Positions 25,220-34,175 of a stretch of DNA of 64,000 nucleotides are shown one piece after another. The stretch is from Marinomonas primoryensis (GTDB taxonomy: Bacteria; Pseudomonadota; Gammaproteobacteria; Pseudomonadales; Marinomonadaceae). Under the pieces are notes generated by a model. That model saw only the letters and a list, made by a program, of their open reading frames with translations. It made no database searches and had not been told where the DNA came from. Numbering within the stretch: the first letter of the stretch is position 1; every line of letters begins with the position of its first letter. The position numbers were made by a program, and so were the translations under genes. The stretch covers positions 668,001 to 732,000 of the forward strand of contig NZ_CP054301.1 of assembly GCF_013372285.1 (NCBI RefSeq). The letters run 5' to 3'.

Positions 25220-28200
25220 ATGAAGGCGACACAAAAGATCTTTAAAGTGCGACGCCACTATAACAAGTGGGTCGCCGATCAAACGATGGAGGATTACGCA
25301 CTACGCTATACCTCTAAACAAGGTCATACCATGAGCATCGACCGTGTCGGTCATACGGCGCTCGGTGCGACGGCGTTTTTGGCGCTGGAAGGGTTAGCCG
25401 CGGTGATCACGCTTGCTTATGGTTTTACCAATGCTGTGGCGGCGATTCTCACGGTGCTTGCGTTGTTTTTCGTGACGGGGTTTCCTATCGCGTATTATTC
25501 GGCTAAGCACGGTTTGGACATCGATTTGCTGACGCGTGGAGCGGGTTTTGGTTATCTTGGATCGACCATTACCTCGCTGATTTACGCGACCTTCACCTTT
25601 ATTTTTTTTGCGATTGAAGCCGCCATTTTGGCCTCGGCATTGGAAGTCTTGTTGGGTATTCCTTTGCAGATTGGGTATGCGTTGTCGGCTTTGTTTGTGA
25701 TTCCCATTGTAACGCACGGTATCCGTGCAATTAGTCGTTTTCAAAACGGTACTCAATGGATTTGGCTGACGTTGCAAGTGGCCGCAATTGGCGTGGTGGT
25801 GACTCAGGAATATCAAAATTTTGAAGGTTGGACTCAGTATGCGCCGGTGAATTTACCGCAAAGTCAGCATTTTGATTGGATCTTATTTGGCTCGGCGGCG
25901 TCGGTGTTGTTTGCCTTAATGGCGCAGATCGGCGAGCAAGTCGATTATCTACGATTTTTCCCGAAAAAGACCAAGCAAAACCGCAAACGCTGGTGGTTTT
26001 GGTTGATATTAGCCGGTCCTGGTTGGGTGTTTATCGGCGCGATTAAAATGCTGCTAGGCTCGTTTTTGGCCTATTTGGCCATATCCGATGGCGCGACCAC
26101 AATACAAGCCACCGACCCAACGTATTTGTATCAGCGTATCTTTTTCTTTTTGACCACCTCACCGACAACGGCGCTCATTCTGGCGGCGGTGTTTGTGTTT
26201 ATCTGTCAGATGAAAATCAATCTGACCAACGCGTATGCCGGTTCGATTGCGTGGTCTAATTTCTTCTCGCGCTTAACCCATTCCCATCCGGGTCGAGTTG
26301 TCTGGCTGGTATTCAACGTTACCATTGCGTTATTGCTGATGGAGTTGGGCATTTATCAGGCGCTTGGCGCGATTTTGGGTGTGTTTGCGATTGCGGCGGT
26401 GAGTTGGTTAGGCAGTTTGTCGGCGGATTTATTGATCAACAAACCGCTTGGCTTAAGTCCGAATTATGTGGAGTTCAAACGCGCGCATTTGTACGACATT
26501 AATCCCGTTGGCACAGGTTCCATGTTGATCGCCACCACGCTGGGCTTGGTGAGTTATTTGGGGGTATTTGGTGAAGAGGCGAAAAGCCTTTGTCACTTTA
26601 TTTCGCTCGGCACCTGTTTTATTTTTGTTCCCTTAATTGCTTGGTTAACCAAGGGTAAATATTACCTTGCCCGACAAAGCCCAGAACTGATTCCGATGAT
26701 CGAACTGGCGCAAAAGCGCAATCCTAAATACGTCACCTTGACCTGCGGAATTTGTGAAAACGCCTTTGAAACAGAAGACATGAGTTTTTGCTCGGCGTAT
26801 ATGCAGCCGATTTGTTCTTTGTGCTGTTCCTTGGATGTGCGTTGCTTGGACAGTTGTAAGCCGCAAGCGAGCATTACTCAGCAAAGTGATTATTTCTTTA
26901 AGCTGTTTTTGCCGAAGCGTTTGGTTAAAGCATTGAAATCACGCTTCGGACGGTTTTTGTCGCTTTTAACGGTCATTAACATTATCAATGCGGCTTTGAT
27001 GATGTTGATCTATCGTCAAATGGCACCGAACTCTGTAGAGGAAGAAATCTTGCTACAAGACACTATGTTTGCATTGTTTTTTACTTTGTTGATTGTGTCT
27101 GGGGTCTTATCTTGGTTGTTTTTATTGGCCCATGAAAGCCGAGTTGTGGCGCAAAAAGAGTCCAACCGACAAACTCGAAAGCTGATCCGTGAAGTCGACG
27201 CTCACCAAGAAACAGACAGAGCATTGCAGAGCGCAAAAGAACAAGCTGAACGCGCAAATGAAGCGAAAAGCCGCTATCTAACGGGGATCAGCCATGAATT
27301 ACGTACACCGCTGCAATCGATAATTGGTTACGCTCAGCTATTGTCCGAGAAACAAAATACGCCGTCAGGACATCAAAACGGTTTGGACATCATTCATCGC
27401 AGTGGTTTGTATCTGGCGGATTTGATTGAAGGCTTGTTGGACATTTCTAAGATCGAAGCAGGGCGCTTTGATTTGTATCGCAACACGGTGGATTTTCCGA
27501 AACTGATCGATCAGTTAAACAGTATGTTTGCTATGCAAGCGCGTGACAAAGGCATTCAATTGAAGGCTAAAATTCTGGCACCTTTGCCTCAGCATGTGGT
27601 GACGGATGAAAAACGATTACGACAAATATTGATCAATTTGTTGTCAAATGCGGTGAAGTACACGCCAAAAGGCTCGATTTTGTTCGAAGTGAACTATCGC
27701 AATCAAGTGGCGGAGTTTGTCATTCGCGACACAGGGCTTGGTATTAAAGAAGAGCATTTGCAGCGTATTTTCGATCCATTCGAACGTGTGCGCGACATCA
27801 GTACAGGGAATTTACCCGGCACAGGGTTGGGCTTGACGATTGTGAAGCTGTTGACCGAAGTCATGGGTGGTGATCTACAGGCTAGATCGGTGGTCGGCGA
27901 AGGCAGCGAATTTCGCGTTAGCCTTATGTTGCCTTGGGTGAGCCAAGGGGATTCGTCTGCCTATGAATACAAGCGCATTGTGAGTTACCGAGGGTATCAA
28001 CGCACCTTGATGGTGGTGGACGATGATCCAGTCGTACGAGGTTTGTTGTCGGACATTTTGGTGCCGCTTGGCTTTAATGTGTTGGAAGCCTCAGACGCGA
28101 AAGTCTGTTTAGACGAACTGGAATCTTGCTCGCCTGATTTGTTCGTTCTGGATGTTTCCATGCCCGGAATGGACGGTTTGACGCTGGCAAAATTACTGCG

Positions 28201-28693
28201 AGATCGCGGCTATAGCACGCCTATTATAATGCTGTCTGCGGACGCACAAGAAAACCAACGTAAGCCAGACGAGCAAGCGGCGTTTAATCAGTACTTAGTG
28301 AAACCGGTGAATAACAGTGCGTTGCTGGACGCGATTAAGCATTGGCTGGTGTTGGATTGGGAATATCAAGAAACAGAGTTGGGTGAGCTTGAGCCGTTGG
28401 CTCTTTCGCTGGACTCGCCCCGTGATGTGCAAGATGAACATTCTGAACCCATGATGATTCCCGATCACGAAAGTGTGCGAGAGCTGATGGCGTTCGCTGA
28501 AATGGGCTACAAAAAAGGCGTGCGAGGCGTATTGGATCAGCTTGGTAAAACCGATGTGATCGATCTCTTTCATATGGCGCAATTAGAAAGTTTGTATCTG
28601 AGCTTTCAGTTCGATGGGATTGCTCTTTATATACAGAAGCATTCATGTGCAATTAGCAATGTAAGTGAGAAGTCTAATTATGAACCCAAGTAA
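25220..28693 (+). CDS. NCS1-type permease/histidine kinase/receiver fusion
   Basis: 1157 residues. Residues 1-480 resemble an NCS1 nucleobase-cation symporter with about twelve membrane segments (FPIAYYSAKHGLDIDLLTRGAGFGYLGS near residue 105). Residues 505-546 hold eight cysteines (C509-x2-C512, C524, C532-x2-C535-C536, C542, C546). Two more membrane segments (about 583-635) precede a coiled coil, a HisKA domain with His692 (GISHELRTPLQS), a HATPase domain (N-box LLSNAVKYTPKG, G-boxes DTGLGI and GTGLGL) and a receiver with Asp978 (VLDVSMPGMDG) and Lys1028. The C-terminal 130 residues look like a degraded phosphotransfer or linker region. Transporter-fused kinases such as CbrA sense or use the transported solute; position after ureJ suggests urea or another nitrogen compound. 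Its end overlaps the next gene by 14 bp. Confidence 0.85.
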   Translation: MKATQKIFKVRRHYNKWVADQTMEDYALRYTSKQGHTMSIDRVGHTALGATAFLALEGLAAVITLAYGFTNAVAAILTVLALFFVTGFPIAYYSAKHGLDIDLLTRGAGFGYLGSTITSLIYATFTFIFFAIEAAILASALEVLLGIPLQIGYALSALFVIPIVTHGIRAISRFQNGTQWIWLTLQVAAIGVVVTQEYQNFEGWTQYAPVNLPQSQHFDWILFGSAASVLFALMAQIGEQVDYLRFFPKKTKQNRKRWWFWLILAGPGWVFIGAIKMLLGSFLAYLAISDGATTIQATDPTYLYQRIFFFLTTSPTTALILAAVFVFICQMKINLTNAYAGSIAWSNFFSRLTHSHPGRVVWLVFNVTIALLLMELGIYQALGAILGVFAIAAVSWLGSLSADLLINKPLGLSPNYVEFKRAHLYDINPVGTGSMLIATTLGLVSYLGVFGEEAKSLCHFISLGTCFIFVPLIAWLTKGKYYLARQSPELIPMIELAQKRNPKYVTLTCGICENAFETEDMSFCSAYMQPICSLCCSLDVRCLDSCKPQASITQQSDYFFKLFLPKRLVKALKSRFGRFLSLLTVINIINAALMMLIYRQMAPNSVEEEILLQDTMFALFFTLLIVSGVLSWLFLLAHESRVVAQKESNRQTRKLIREVDAHQETDRALQSAKEQAERANEAKSRYLTGISHELRTPLQSIIGYAQLLSEKQNTPSGHQNGLDIIHRSGLYLADLIEGLLDISKIEAGRFDLYRNTVDFPKLIDQLNSMFAMQARDKGIQLKAKILAPLPQHVVTDEKRLRQILINLLSNAVKYTPKGSILFEVNYRNQVAEFVIRDTGLGIKEEHLQRIFDPFERVRDISTGNLPGTGLGLTIVKLLTEVMGGDLQARSVVGEGSEFRVSLMLPWVSQGDSSAYEYKRIVSYRGYQRTLMVVDDDPVVRGLLSDILVPLGFNVLEASDAKVCLDELESCSPDLFVLDVSMPGMDGLTLAKLLRDRGYSTPIIMLSADAQENQRKPDEQAAFNQYLVKPVNNSALLDAIKHWLVLDWEYQETELGELEPLALSLDSPRDVQDEHSEPMMIPDHESVRELMAFAEMGYKKGVRGVLDQLGKTDVIDLFHMAQLESLYLSFQFDGIALYIQKHSCAISNVSEKSNYEPK

Positions 28694-29591
28694 TAAAAGT
28701 GACATTGTTTTAGTCGTCGACGACTCGCCCGATGCGTTGAGCCTGATTCATGACACCTTGGAAGCGGCCAATATGGATGTGCTTGTCGCCCTTGAAGGCA
28801 AACAAGCCTTGACGATCGCCAAGCGGATTCGACCGGACATTATTTTGCTCGATGCCATCATGCCGAACATGGATGGTTTTGAAACTTGCCGACAATTAAA
28901 AGCTGACCAAAGTCTGGCGTCGATTCCGGTCATTTTCATGACTGGCCTGAGCGACACCGACGACATTGTGCGTGGCCTTGAAGCCGGTGGTGTGGATTAC
29001 CTGACGAAACCGATTCAACCCAATGAGCTGATTGCTCGCATGCGAGTGCATTTGTCTAATGCACGTTTAAGCAACAACGCCCAGTCTGCTCTCGACAGCA
29101 TGGGCCAGTATTTGATGACCACCACGTCGGCTGGTGATATCGCCTGGGCGACGCCACAAACCTATGCGTTACTTGCCCGAGCACGAGCCAGTAACGAATG
29201 GCAGAGCAGTGAAATGGCATTACAGATACGGCTTTGGTTGGCGCATCAACCCGACGTTGGAAACGTATTGAAACTAACCGGATTGGATTACCCTTTGGGC
29301 CTTAAAATGATGGGCTTAACGGAGCAGAAAGAAGTGCTTTTAAGGCTTGAAGACGGTGATAAGCCTGCTGGGCCAGCATTGCTTAAACAGGAACTGGGGT
29401 TAACGGATCGTGAATCAGAAGTGCTGCATTGGATTGCCAATGGCAAATCCAATCGAGACATTGCGGAAATCTTAGAGATGAGCCCGCGTACGGTGAATAA
29501 ACACCTTGAACAAATCTTTCCTAAACTTGGTGTAGAAAATCGTACGTCAGCGGCAGGCGTAGCATTACGAGTATTCGCCGCTGAACGCTAA
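28680..29591 (+). CDS. LuxR-type response regulator, partner of the permease-kinase
   Basis: 303 residues. An N-terminal receiver has the acidic pair (VVDDSPDA), phospho-acceptor Asp58 (IILLDAIMPNMDG), Thr-Gly (FMTGLSD) and Lys (YLTKPI). A linker of about 110 residues with no known domain precedes a LuxR helix-turn-helix (LTDRESEVLHWIANGKSNRDIAEILEMSPRTVNKHLEQIF). The frame also opens at 28665; the ATG at 28680 overlaps the kinase stop codon by 14 bp and has GTGAGAAG upstream. This arrangement makes a cognate pair almost certain. Likely targets are the urea genes upstream. Confidence 0.92.
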   Translation: MNPSNKSDIVLVVDDSPDALSLIHDTLEAANMDVLVALEGKQALTIAKRIRPDIILLDAIMPNMDGFETCRQLKADQSLASIPVIFMTGLSDTDDIVRGLEAGGVDYLTKPIQPNELIARMRVHLSNARLSNNAQSALDSMGQYLMTTTSAGDIAWATPQTYALLARARASNEWQSSEMALQIRLWLAHQPDVGNVLKLTGLDYPLGLKMMGLTEQKEVLLRLEDGDKPAGPALLKQELGLTDRESEVLHWIANGKSNRDIAEILEMSPRTVNKHLEQIFPKLGVENRTSAAGVALRVFAAER

Positions 29592-30041
29592 GTGTCTTTA
29601 AATATTGGCACTAAAACATCACTTTAATGACGTTTTGGTCCTAAATGTCATCAATTTACGTGACATTCATCGAACGAGACAAGAATGTTCATGATGCACC
29701 AGATTGGTTGTTTAACGGCGCATTTCTTTTTAATATAGCCCCATATTGAAGCGCTTTAGAAATTAACGCGTTTTATCCTCACATAGGCGTTTGAGAGTGA
29801 TTTCTTATTTGTCAGTGATCTGTTTTTTTCTATTTTGTAGATCAAGACAGTCGTCCTTTTTAAGGACGCCGATGTTTCTTTTAATCGCTAAAGATTCATT
29901 TTTGTACTTCCCTTTTTTTTTGTGGCGTCTCACTTTTGAGCCGCCACTTTTTTTTGTCCTACTTTTCTCTTCTTGTTTTCTTTTGCCTTATTTCCCAGAA
30001 ATACTCTATGCTGTCTTTTTATTGTTTCGTAGGGCGTAGCT
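29592..30041. other. 450-bp gene-free spacer
   Basis: I see no credible gene. An inverted repeat AATGTCA/TGACATT with a 10-bp centre lies at 29644-29667. The right half is T-rich; an 82-codon hydrophobic frame at 29791-30039 is probably a by-product of this composition and is not called. Confidence 0.6.
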
Positions 30042-30455
30042 ATGGAAGTTGAGTATAAAATTAACCAAACGATTACCGCTGATCAGTTTATTGGTTTGTT
30101 ATCAAAAACGTCATTAGGCGCGCGCCGCCCGATTGATCAGGTTGAGACGATAGACGCTATGTTGGCGAATGCAAACCTGTTGGTAACAGCATGGCAAGGA
30201 GATCGTCTTATTGGTGTGGCACGTTCAGTGACTGACTTTGCGTTTTGTTGTTATTTATCAGACATCGCCGTAGATGAATCTATTCAAGCATCCGGTATTG
30301 GTAAAACGTTGATCCGTATGACAAAAGAAGCCTTAAAACCTACGTGCTCTTTGATTTTATTGTCTGCACCTCAGGCCGTAGGGTATTACCCCAAAATTGG
30401 CTTTACTCAGCACAATAGCGCGTGGGTATTAACGGACATCGATGACCTAAAATAA
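30042..30455 (+). CDS. GNAT family N-acetyltransferase
   Basis: 137 residues of the GNAT fold. The CoA-binding segment lies at DIAVDESIQASGIGKTLIRMTKEAL around residues 74-98 (Q-x-x-G-I-G-K), after the beta-4 strand (LIGVARSVTDFAFCCYL), and the C-terminal GYYPKIGF motif is present. Such short GNATs acetylate small amines or antibiotics; no substrate can be named. A bidirectional terminator separates it from the convergent peroxiredoxin-like gene. Confidence 0.85.
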   Translation: MEVEYKINQTITADQFIGLLSKTSLGARRPIDQVETIDAMLANANLLVTAWQGDRLIGVARSVTDFAFCCYLSDIAVDESIQASGIGKTLIRMTKEALKPTCSLILLSAPQAVGYYPKIGFTQHNSAWVLTDIDDLK

Positions 30456-30490
30456 GCCGATGGTGCCATTTTATTAATCGGCGTAAAAAC

Positions 30491-30532
30491 AAAAAGAGTA
30501 GAACTCTGATTACCAGAGTACTACTCTTTTTA
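30491..30532. terminator. bidirectional terminator between convergent genes
   Basis: AAAAGAGTAG..CTCTG pairs with CAGAG..CTACTCTTTTT with two small internal mismatches. It can end transcription from the GNAT gene on the left and from the peroxiredoxin-like gene on the right. Confidence 0.8.
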
Positions 30533-30536
30533 GAAG

Positions 30537-30573
30537 AATCTATTAACACGAAGAACCTATTAACACGAAGAGG
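30537..30573. repeat. 17-bp tandem duplication
   Basis: CTATTAACACGAAGA occurs at 30540 and 30557 with a 17-bp period, between the terminator and the stop of the peroxiredoxin-like gene. Confidence 0.75.
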
Positions 30574-30579
30574 CTATAG

Positions 30580-31110
30580 CTAGATTAACTCGCCACGCGC
30601 TGGATAATTTTTAGTAATCGCAAATTCGATTGCTCCAAGAACCTCTTTAAAGTGCGGGCGAGCAAAGGGCATGGTGTTGATATTACTCCAGTACAGAGTG
30701 CCATCAGGACGCACTAAATACAGTCCCGGTTCCGTAAATTCTGTAGGTTCTTCTATACCAATACTGGTGACGCCTCGGCCAGCACTTCTGTGCAACCCCC
30801 ACGCTTGAGACTGTTCAACGGTCAGGCCGTAGCCCATTGTGAGATTTTCAATTTCCCATTCTGTCGATGCTAGTTGCGCTCTTTCTTCAGTATCAGAACT
30901 GAGTGCAATGATATTGACACCTTTAGCTGAAAAATCGTCTGCTAAGCGGCTCAACTCTCTTAGGTAGTTTTTGCAAATTGGGCAATGTAAACCACGATAA
31001 ACTACTAGCATCGTAAAATTTTCAGGTGTTTGTTGTGTTAGAGACCAAGTGCTTTTTAGCGTGTTAATCACTAGCTCTGGAGTTGCTGTTCTAGGCTTTA
31101 GAACGACCAT
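30580..31110 (-). CDS. peroxiredoxin-like (AhpC/TSA) protein
   Basis: 176 residues with a thioredoxin fold of the AhpC/TSA-like group. The active site is Y-R-G-x-x-C43-P-I-C46 (VVYRGLHCPICKNYL), a Cys-x-x-Cys in place of the single peroxidatic cysteine of classical peroxiredoxins, followed by LSSDTEERAQ and a GLYLVRPDGTLYW strand. It may reduce peroxides or act as an oxidoreductase. AAGGAAAA precedes the ATG. The AraC-type regulator is divergent from it across 127 bp, so it is probably that regulator's target. Confidence 0.87.
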   Translation of the reverse strand: MVVLKPRTATPELVINTLKSTWSLTQQTPENFTMLVVYRGLHCPICKNYLRELSRLADDFSAKGVNIIALSSDTEERAQLASTEWEIENLTMGYGLTVEQSQAWGLHRSAGRGVTSIGIEEPTEFTEPGLYLVRPDGTLYWSNINTMPFARPHFKEVLGAIEFAITKNYPARGELI

Positions 31111-31237
31111 TTTGTTTTCCTTATAATCAGCTGATTAGTTTTTGATTTAGACAGTTTAGGGTGATAAATGATACGATTAGTGATTATTAATCCTTAAATT
31201 ATTGCAGATCGTATTTTTGGCTTGAGGTTAAGTTATA

Positions 31238-32068
31238 ATGGATCGTCTTTCATCAGTATTAAGTGCATTCCGTCCTAAGGCGACGTCGGTAACCAGCCTT
31301 CGCTTTTCTCGTCAAAGAGAACATTTGTCCCTGTCGTCTGATTCAAGTTATTGGCTTTATATGATTAGCGGAGAACTTACGTTAACGGCACAAGGCAATA
31401 GCCGAACAGAATTGAAAGAAGGTGATGGCGTGTGGCTTGCTTCCGGTCAAAATATGGATGTGTCCCTTGCTGATAAGAGACAGTTTGAGACAAGTATACT
31501 GATTTGTGAATTTGATTTTGGTACGAAAGCCCTAAACCCTTTGCTCGATTTAGAGTGGCAATGGATTAAAGTGGAAAAAGACGACGGTATAGCTCAGCAG
31601 CTATTAGCTTTGAGTACTTTGTTACTGGCTGAAAGTTTGCAGCCACGCTGTGGGTCTCAAGTGATTGTAGAACGCTTGGCTGAAGCGTATCTAGTGCAAA
31701 TGCTTAGACAGTTTATACAGACCCAAAAAATCCAATTGGGTTTATTGGCGGGTCTGAGTGATATAAGGCTAGCGCGTGCCATCGTTGCTATTCATGAGCA
31801 GCCTCAACAGGCTTGGCAAGTTGCCAGTTTAGCCGAAGAGGCGGGTATGTCCCGATCGGTGTTTAGCGGATTATTTAAGAAAACAATGGGAATGACGCCA
31901 ATGGCGTATTTGACCTCATGGCGAATGCGTTTGGCCGCACAGCGTATTAAAAATGGTGACAGAAACCTTGCGATTCTGAGTGATCAGCTAGGTTACCAGA
32001 GTGAAGCTGCCTTTCGACGGACGTTTAAAAAAGTGATTGGTGTTGCGCCAGGTGCCATCGGGCGTTAA
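31238..32068 (+). CDS. AraC family transcriptional regulator
   Basis: 276 residues. The N-terminal half is a cupin-like sensor (YWLYMISGELTLTAQG...LKEGDGVWL), and the C-terminal 90 residues contain two helix-turn-helix motifs (WQVASLAEEAGMSRSVFSGLFKKTMGMTPMAYLTSWRM and LAILSDQLGYQSEAAFRRTFKKVIGVAPG). The sensor type resembles cupin_6 regulators, several of which answer to oxidative or toxic compounds. Divergent from the peroxiredoxin-like gene, it likely controls it. No operon partner downstream; a tRNA gene follows. Confidence 0.9.
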   Translation: MDRLSSVLSAFRPKATSVTSLRFSRQREHLSLSSDSSYWLYMISGELTLTAQGNSRTELKEGDGVWLASGQNMDVSLADKRQFETSILICEFDFGTKALNPLLDLEWQWIKVEKDDGIAQQLLALSTLLLAESLQPRCGSQVIVERLAEAYLVQMLRQFIQTQKIQLGLLAGLSDIRLARAIVAIHEQPQQAWQVASLAEEAGMSRSVFSGLFKKTMGMTPMAYLTSWRMRLAAQRIKNGDRNLAILSDQLGYQSEAAFRRTFKKVIGVAPGAIGR

Positions 32069-32189
32069 ATTTGGTGGCTTAAGTGATTAAAAAACAACCA
32101 TGTTTTGGTGATAAGTAGAGTAATTAATAAAAAACGCATCCACTTCTTGGCAATAACCATTCATACATATATAATTTGTTCCGCTTTTA

Positions 32190-32266
32190 GGGCCTGTAGC
32201 TCAGTTGGTTAGAGCATCCGACTCATAATCGGCAGGTCGAGTGTTCAAGTCACTCCAGGCCCACCA
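32190..32266 (+). tRNA. tRNA with CAT anticodon (Met or Ile2)
   Basis: A 77-nt gene with encoded CCA. The acceptor stem GGGCCTG/CAGGCCC is perfect, the D-arm is GCTC...GAGC, the anticodon loop is CTCATAA and the T-stem GAGTG/CACTC is perfect with loop TTCAAGT. The anticodon CAT fits elongator Met or lysidine-modified Ile2; the TTCAAGTC T-loop region resembles Ile2, but I cannot decide. The first pair of the anticodon stem (T27 with C43) is mismatched. Confidence 0.93.
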
Positions 32267-32274
32267 TATAAAAT

Positions 32275-32318
32275 AAGCCTCGATAAATTAGTGCAAACTG
32301 ACTTATCGGGGCTTTTTT
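32275..32318 (+). terminator. terminator of the tRNA gene
   Basis: AAGCCTCGATAA pairs with TTATCGGGGCTT (one T.G wobble) and a run of T follows, 8 bp after the CCA end. Confidence 0.85.
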
Positions 32319-32377
32319 ATACTTTGAACATTAAGGCTATATTTCGGCCTTTTCAGTGTGTTTTCTCCCTTCTTATT

Positions 32378-32421
32378 CGATTTTTTTATATAAATTAACC
32401 GATTTTTTATATGAATTAATC
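32378..32421. repeat. 22-bp tandem duplication
   Basis: CGATTTTTTTATATAAATTAAC is followed directly by CGATTTTTTATATGAATTAATC in the spacer between the tRNA and tcyP. Confidence 0.75.
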
Positions 32422-32538
32422 CATTTTCCTTCTTATTTCTTCAGTTAAGATTTTGCTACCATATCGCCAACTTATCGATTTGCTTTGCTTTTAGGGCTGG
32501 TCATCGGTTTCTACTGATTATTTTTAAGGTGTGTTTCC

Positions 32539-33930
32539 ATGTTATATCCGATTCTTAACTTAGTGGTTTTCGCTTTGTTAATCGTACTCTTGTATAAACA
32601 GCAAAAAGCAGAGAAAACCTTGTCTACCCGAGTATTTACCGGTTTAGGACTAGGTGTCGCTTTTGGTGCTGCACTACAGTTTTTTTATGGTGTCGGTAGC
32701 GCGGAGTCAAACGAGACGTTGGAGTATGTCAATATCGTTGGCTATGGTTATGTTAGCTTATTGAAGATGATCATAATGCCACTGATTTTAGTATCCATTA
32801 TTGGTGCCATTGTTAAAGTAAAGGACACGGGATCTTTAGGTAAGATGTCTGGTGGCATTATTGGTATTTTGTTGGCAACCACGGCGGTGTCTGCACTCAT
32901 CGGTGTGTTTGTTAGTAATCTGTTTGGCTTGTCTGCTGACGGCATAGTACAAGGCGCTCGTGAAATGGCTCAAGGCGCTGCATTAGAAACTCGTTTGGAC
33001 GGGTTGGTGGATGTCTCTTTTGCTGACATGATTCGGTCTTTCTTTCCTGGCAACCCTTTCGCTGACCTTGCTGGTAGCCGCCCAACATCAACCATTGCTG
33101 TGGTGATCTTTGCTGCATTTGTAGGCGTTGCTGGTGTATCGGTCTCGCGTAAAGAGCCTGAAATCGGTGCAAGCTTTGAACGTTTTGTTGATGTTGCACA
33201 ATCCATTGTACGTACCTTGGTGCGTATGGTGTTGAGTTTGACGCCTTACGGTATTTTAGCGTTGATGGCCAAGGTCGTTGCGGGTTCAAACGTATCAGAT
33301 ATCTTAACGCTGTTGAATTTTGTGGTGGCGTCTTATGTTGGTTTGGCGATGATCCTTGTCATGCATTTGTGTTTGCTGGCGTTTAATGGCATTTCTCCGA
33401 TTCGTTATTTCAAAAAAGCCTTGCCAGTGTTGTTGTTTGCTTTTACCTCTCGTTCAAGCGCAGGGACCATTCCCCTTAATATAGATACACAGGTGAAGAG
33501 CCTGGGTAATGGTGAGGGTGAATCTAACTTTTCTGCATCGTTTGGTGCGACTATGGGGCAAAACGGTTGTGCGGGTTTGTACCCTGCTATGTTGGCGGTA
33601 ATGATTGCCCCGACTATTGGTATTAATCCCCTTGATCCCAGCTTTATTATTTCATTGATTGCGATTGTGACAATCAGTTCTTTTGGTATTGCAGGTATTG
33701 GCGGCGGTGCTACATTTGCCGCTTTGATTGTGTTATCTGCGTTAGATATGCCAGTTGCGTTGGCTGGTTTACTTATATCTATCGAGCCTTTGATCGATAT
33801 GGGCCGTACGGCGGTGAATGTAAATGGTTCGATGACGGCGGGTACGATTACGTCTAAATGGCTTGGTCATTCTGATGCGAATACATTTGATCAGGATGAA
33901 GTGTCAGGCAGTGAATTTAAGAATAGTTAG
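32539..33930 (+). CDS. tcyP: L-cystine/sodium symporter TcyP-like
   Basis: 463 residues, the same length as E. coli TcyP (YdjN). The dicarboxylate/amino acid:cation symporter fold is clear: LLKMIIMPLILVSIIGAIVKV near residue 80, TSRSSAGTIPLNI near residue 310 (the serine-rich hairpin), FGATMGQNGCAGLYPAMLAVMIAP and the NVNGSMTAGTITSKWLG end. It imports cystine as sulphur source. AAGG lies upstream of the ATG; a terminator follows. It is transcribed alone. Confidence 0.9.
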   Translation: MLYPILNLVVFALLIVLLYKQQKAEKTLSTRVFTGLGLGVAFGAALQFFYGVGSAESNETLEYVNIVGYGYVSLLKMIIMPLILVSIIGAIVKVKDTGSLGKMSGGIIGILLATTAVSALIGVFVSNLFGLSADGIVQGAREMAQGAALETRLDGLVDVSFADMIRSFFPGNPFADLAGSRPTSTIAVVIFAAFVGVAGVSVSRKEPEIGASFERFVDVAQSIVRTLVRMVLSLTPYGILALMAKVVAGSNVSDILTLLNFVVASYVGLAMILVMHLCLLAFNGISPIRYFKKALPVLLFAFTSRSSAGTIPLNIDTQVKSLGNGEGESNFSASFGATMGQNGCAGLYPAMLAVMIAPTIGINPLDPSFIISLIAIVTISSFGIAGIGGGATFAALIVLSALDMPVALAGLLISIEPLIDMGRTAVNVNGSMTAGTITSKWLGHSDANTFDQDEVSGSEFKNS

Positions 33931-33960
33931 CCATAGCAGGTGACTGTTGTGTGTATTTTA

Positions 33961-33985
33961 AGCCACCTTCGGGTGGTTTTTATTT
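33961..33985 (+). terminator. terminator of tcyP
   Basis: CCACC-TTCG-GGTGG is followed by TTTTTATTT; the UUCG-type tetraloop stabilises the hairpin. Confidence 0.85.
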
Positions 33986-34087
33986 GCTTATGTCACACTC
34001 CAAAAATGGACACGTTAGTGTGGCGGGAATATTGGATCTGGCTAGTAAAACCAATGAAGGTTGAGGCGAAGTGACGCTAGACATAAT

Positions 34088-34124
34088 AAAACACCCCTAG
34101 CGATGTTGTTCGCTAGGGGTGTTT
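34088..34124 (-). terminator. terminator of the helicase gene
   Basis: AAACACCCCTAGCG and CGCTAGGGGTGTTT form a perfect 14-bp stem around an 8-base loop, with T-rich sequence after it on the minus strand, 52 bp downstream of the helicase stop. Confidence 0.85.
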
Positions 34125-34175
34125 GTTCGTACTTAAATCGTTTTTATTTCAGCGACAAGACTTAGTGAATATTAA

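Noticed and set aside
29791..30039. 82-codon hydrophobic frame ahead of a GNAT gene
   Set aside because: It lies in very T-rich sequence, its composition is almost only Phe, Leu and Ser with no family likeness, and no ribosome site precedes it.
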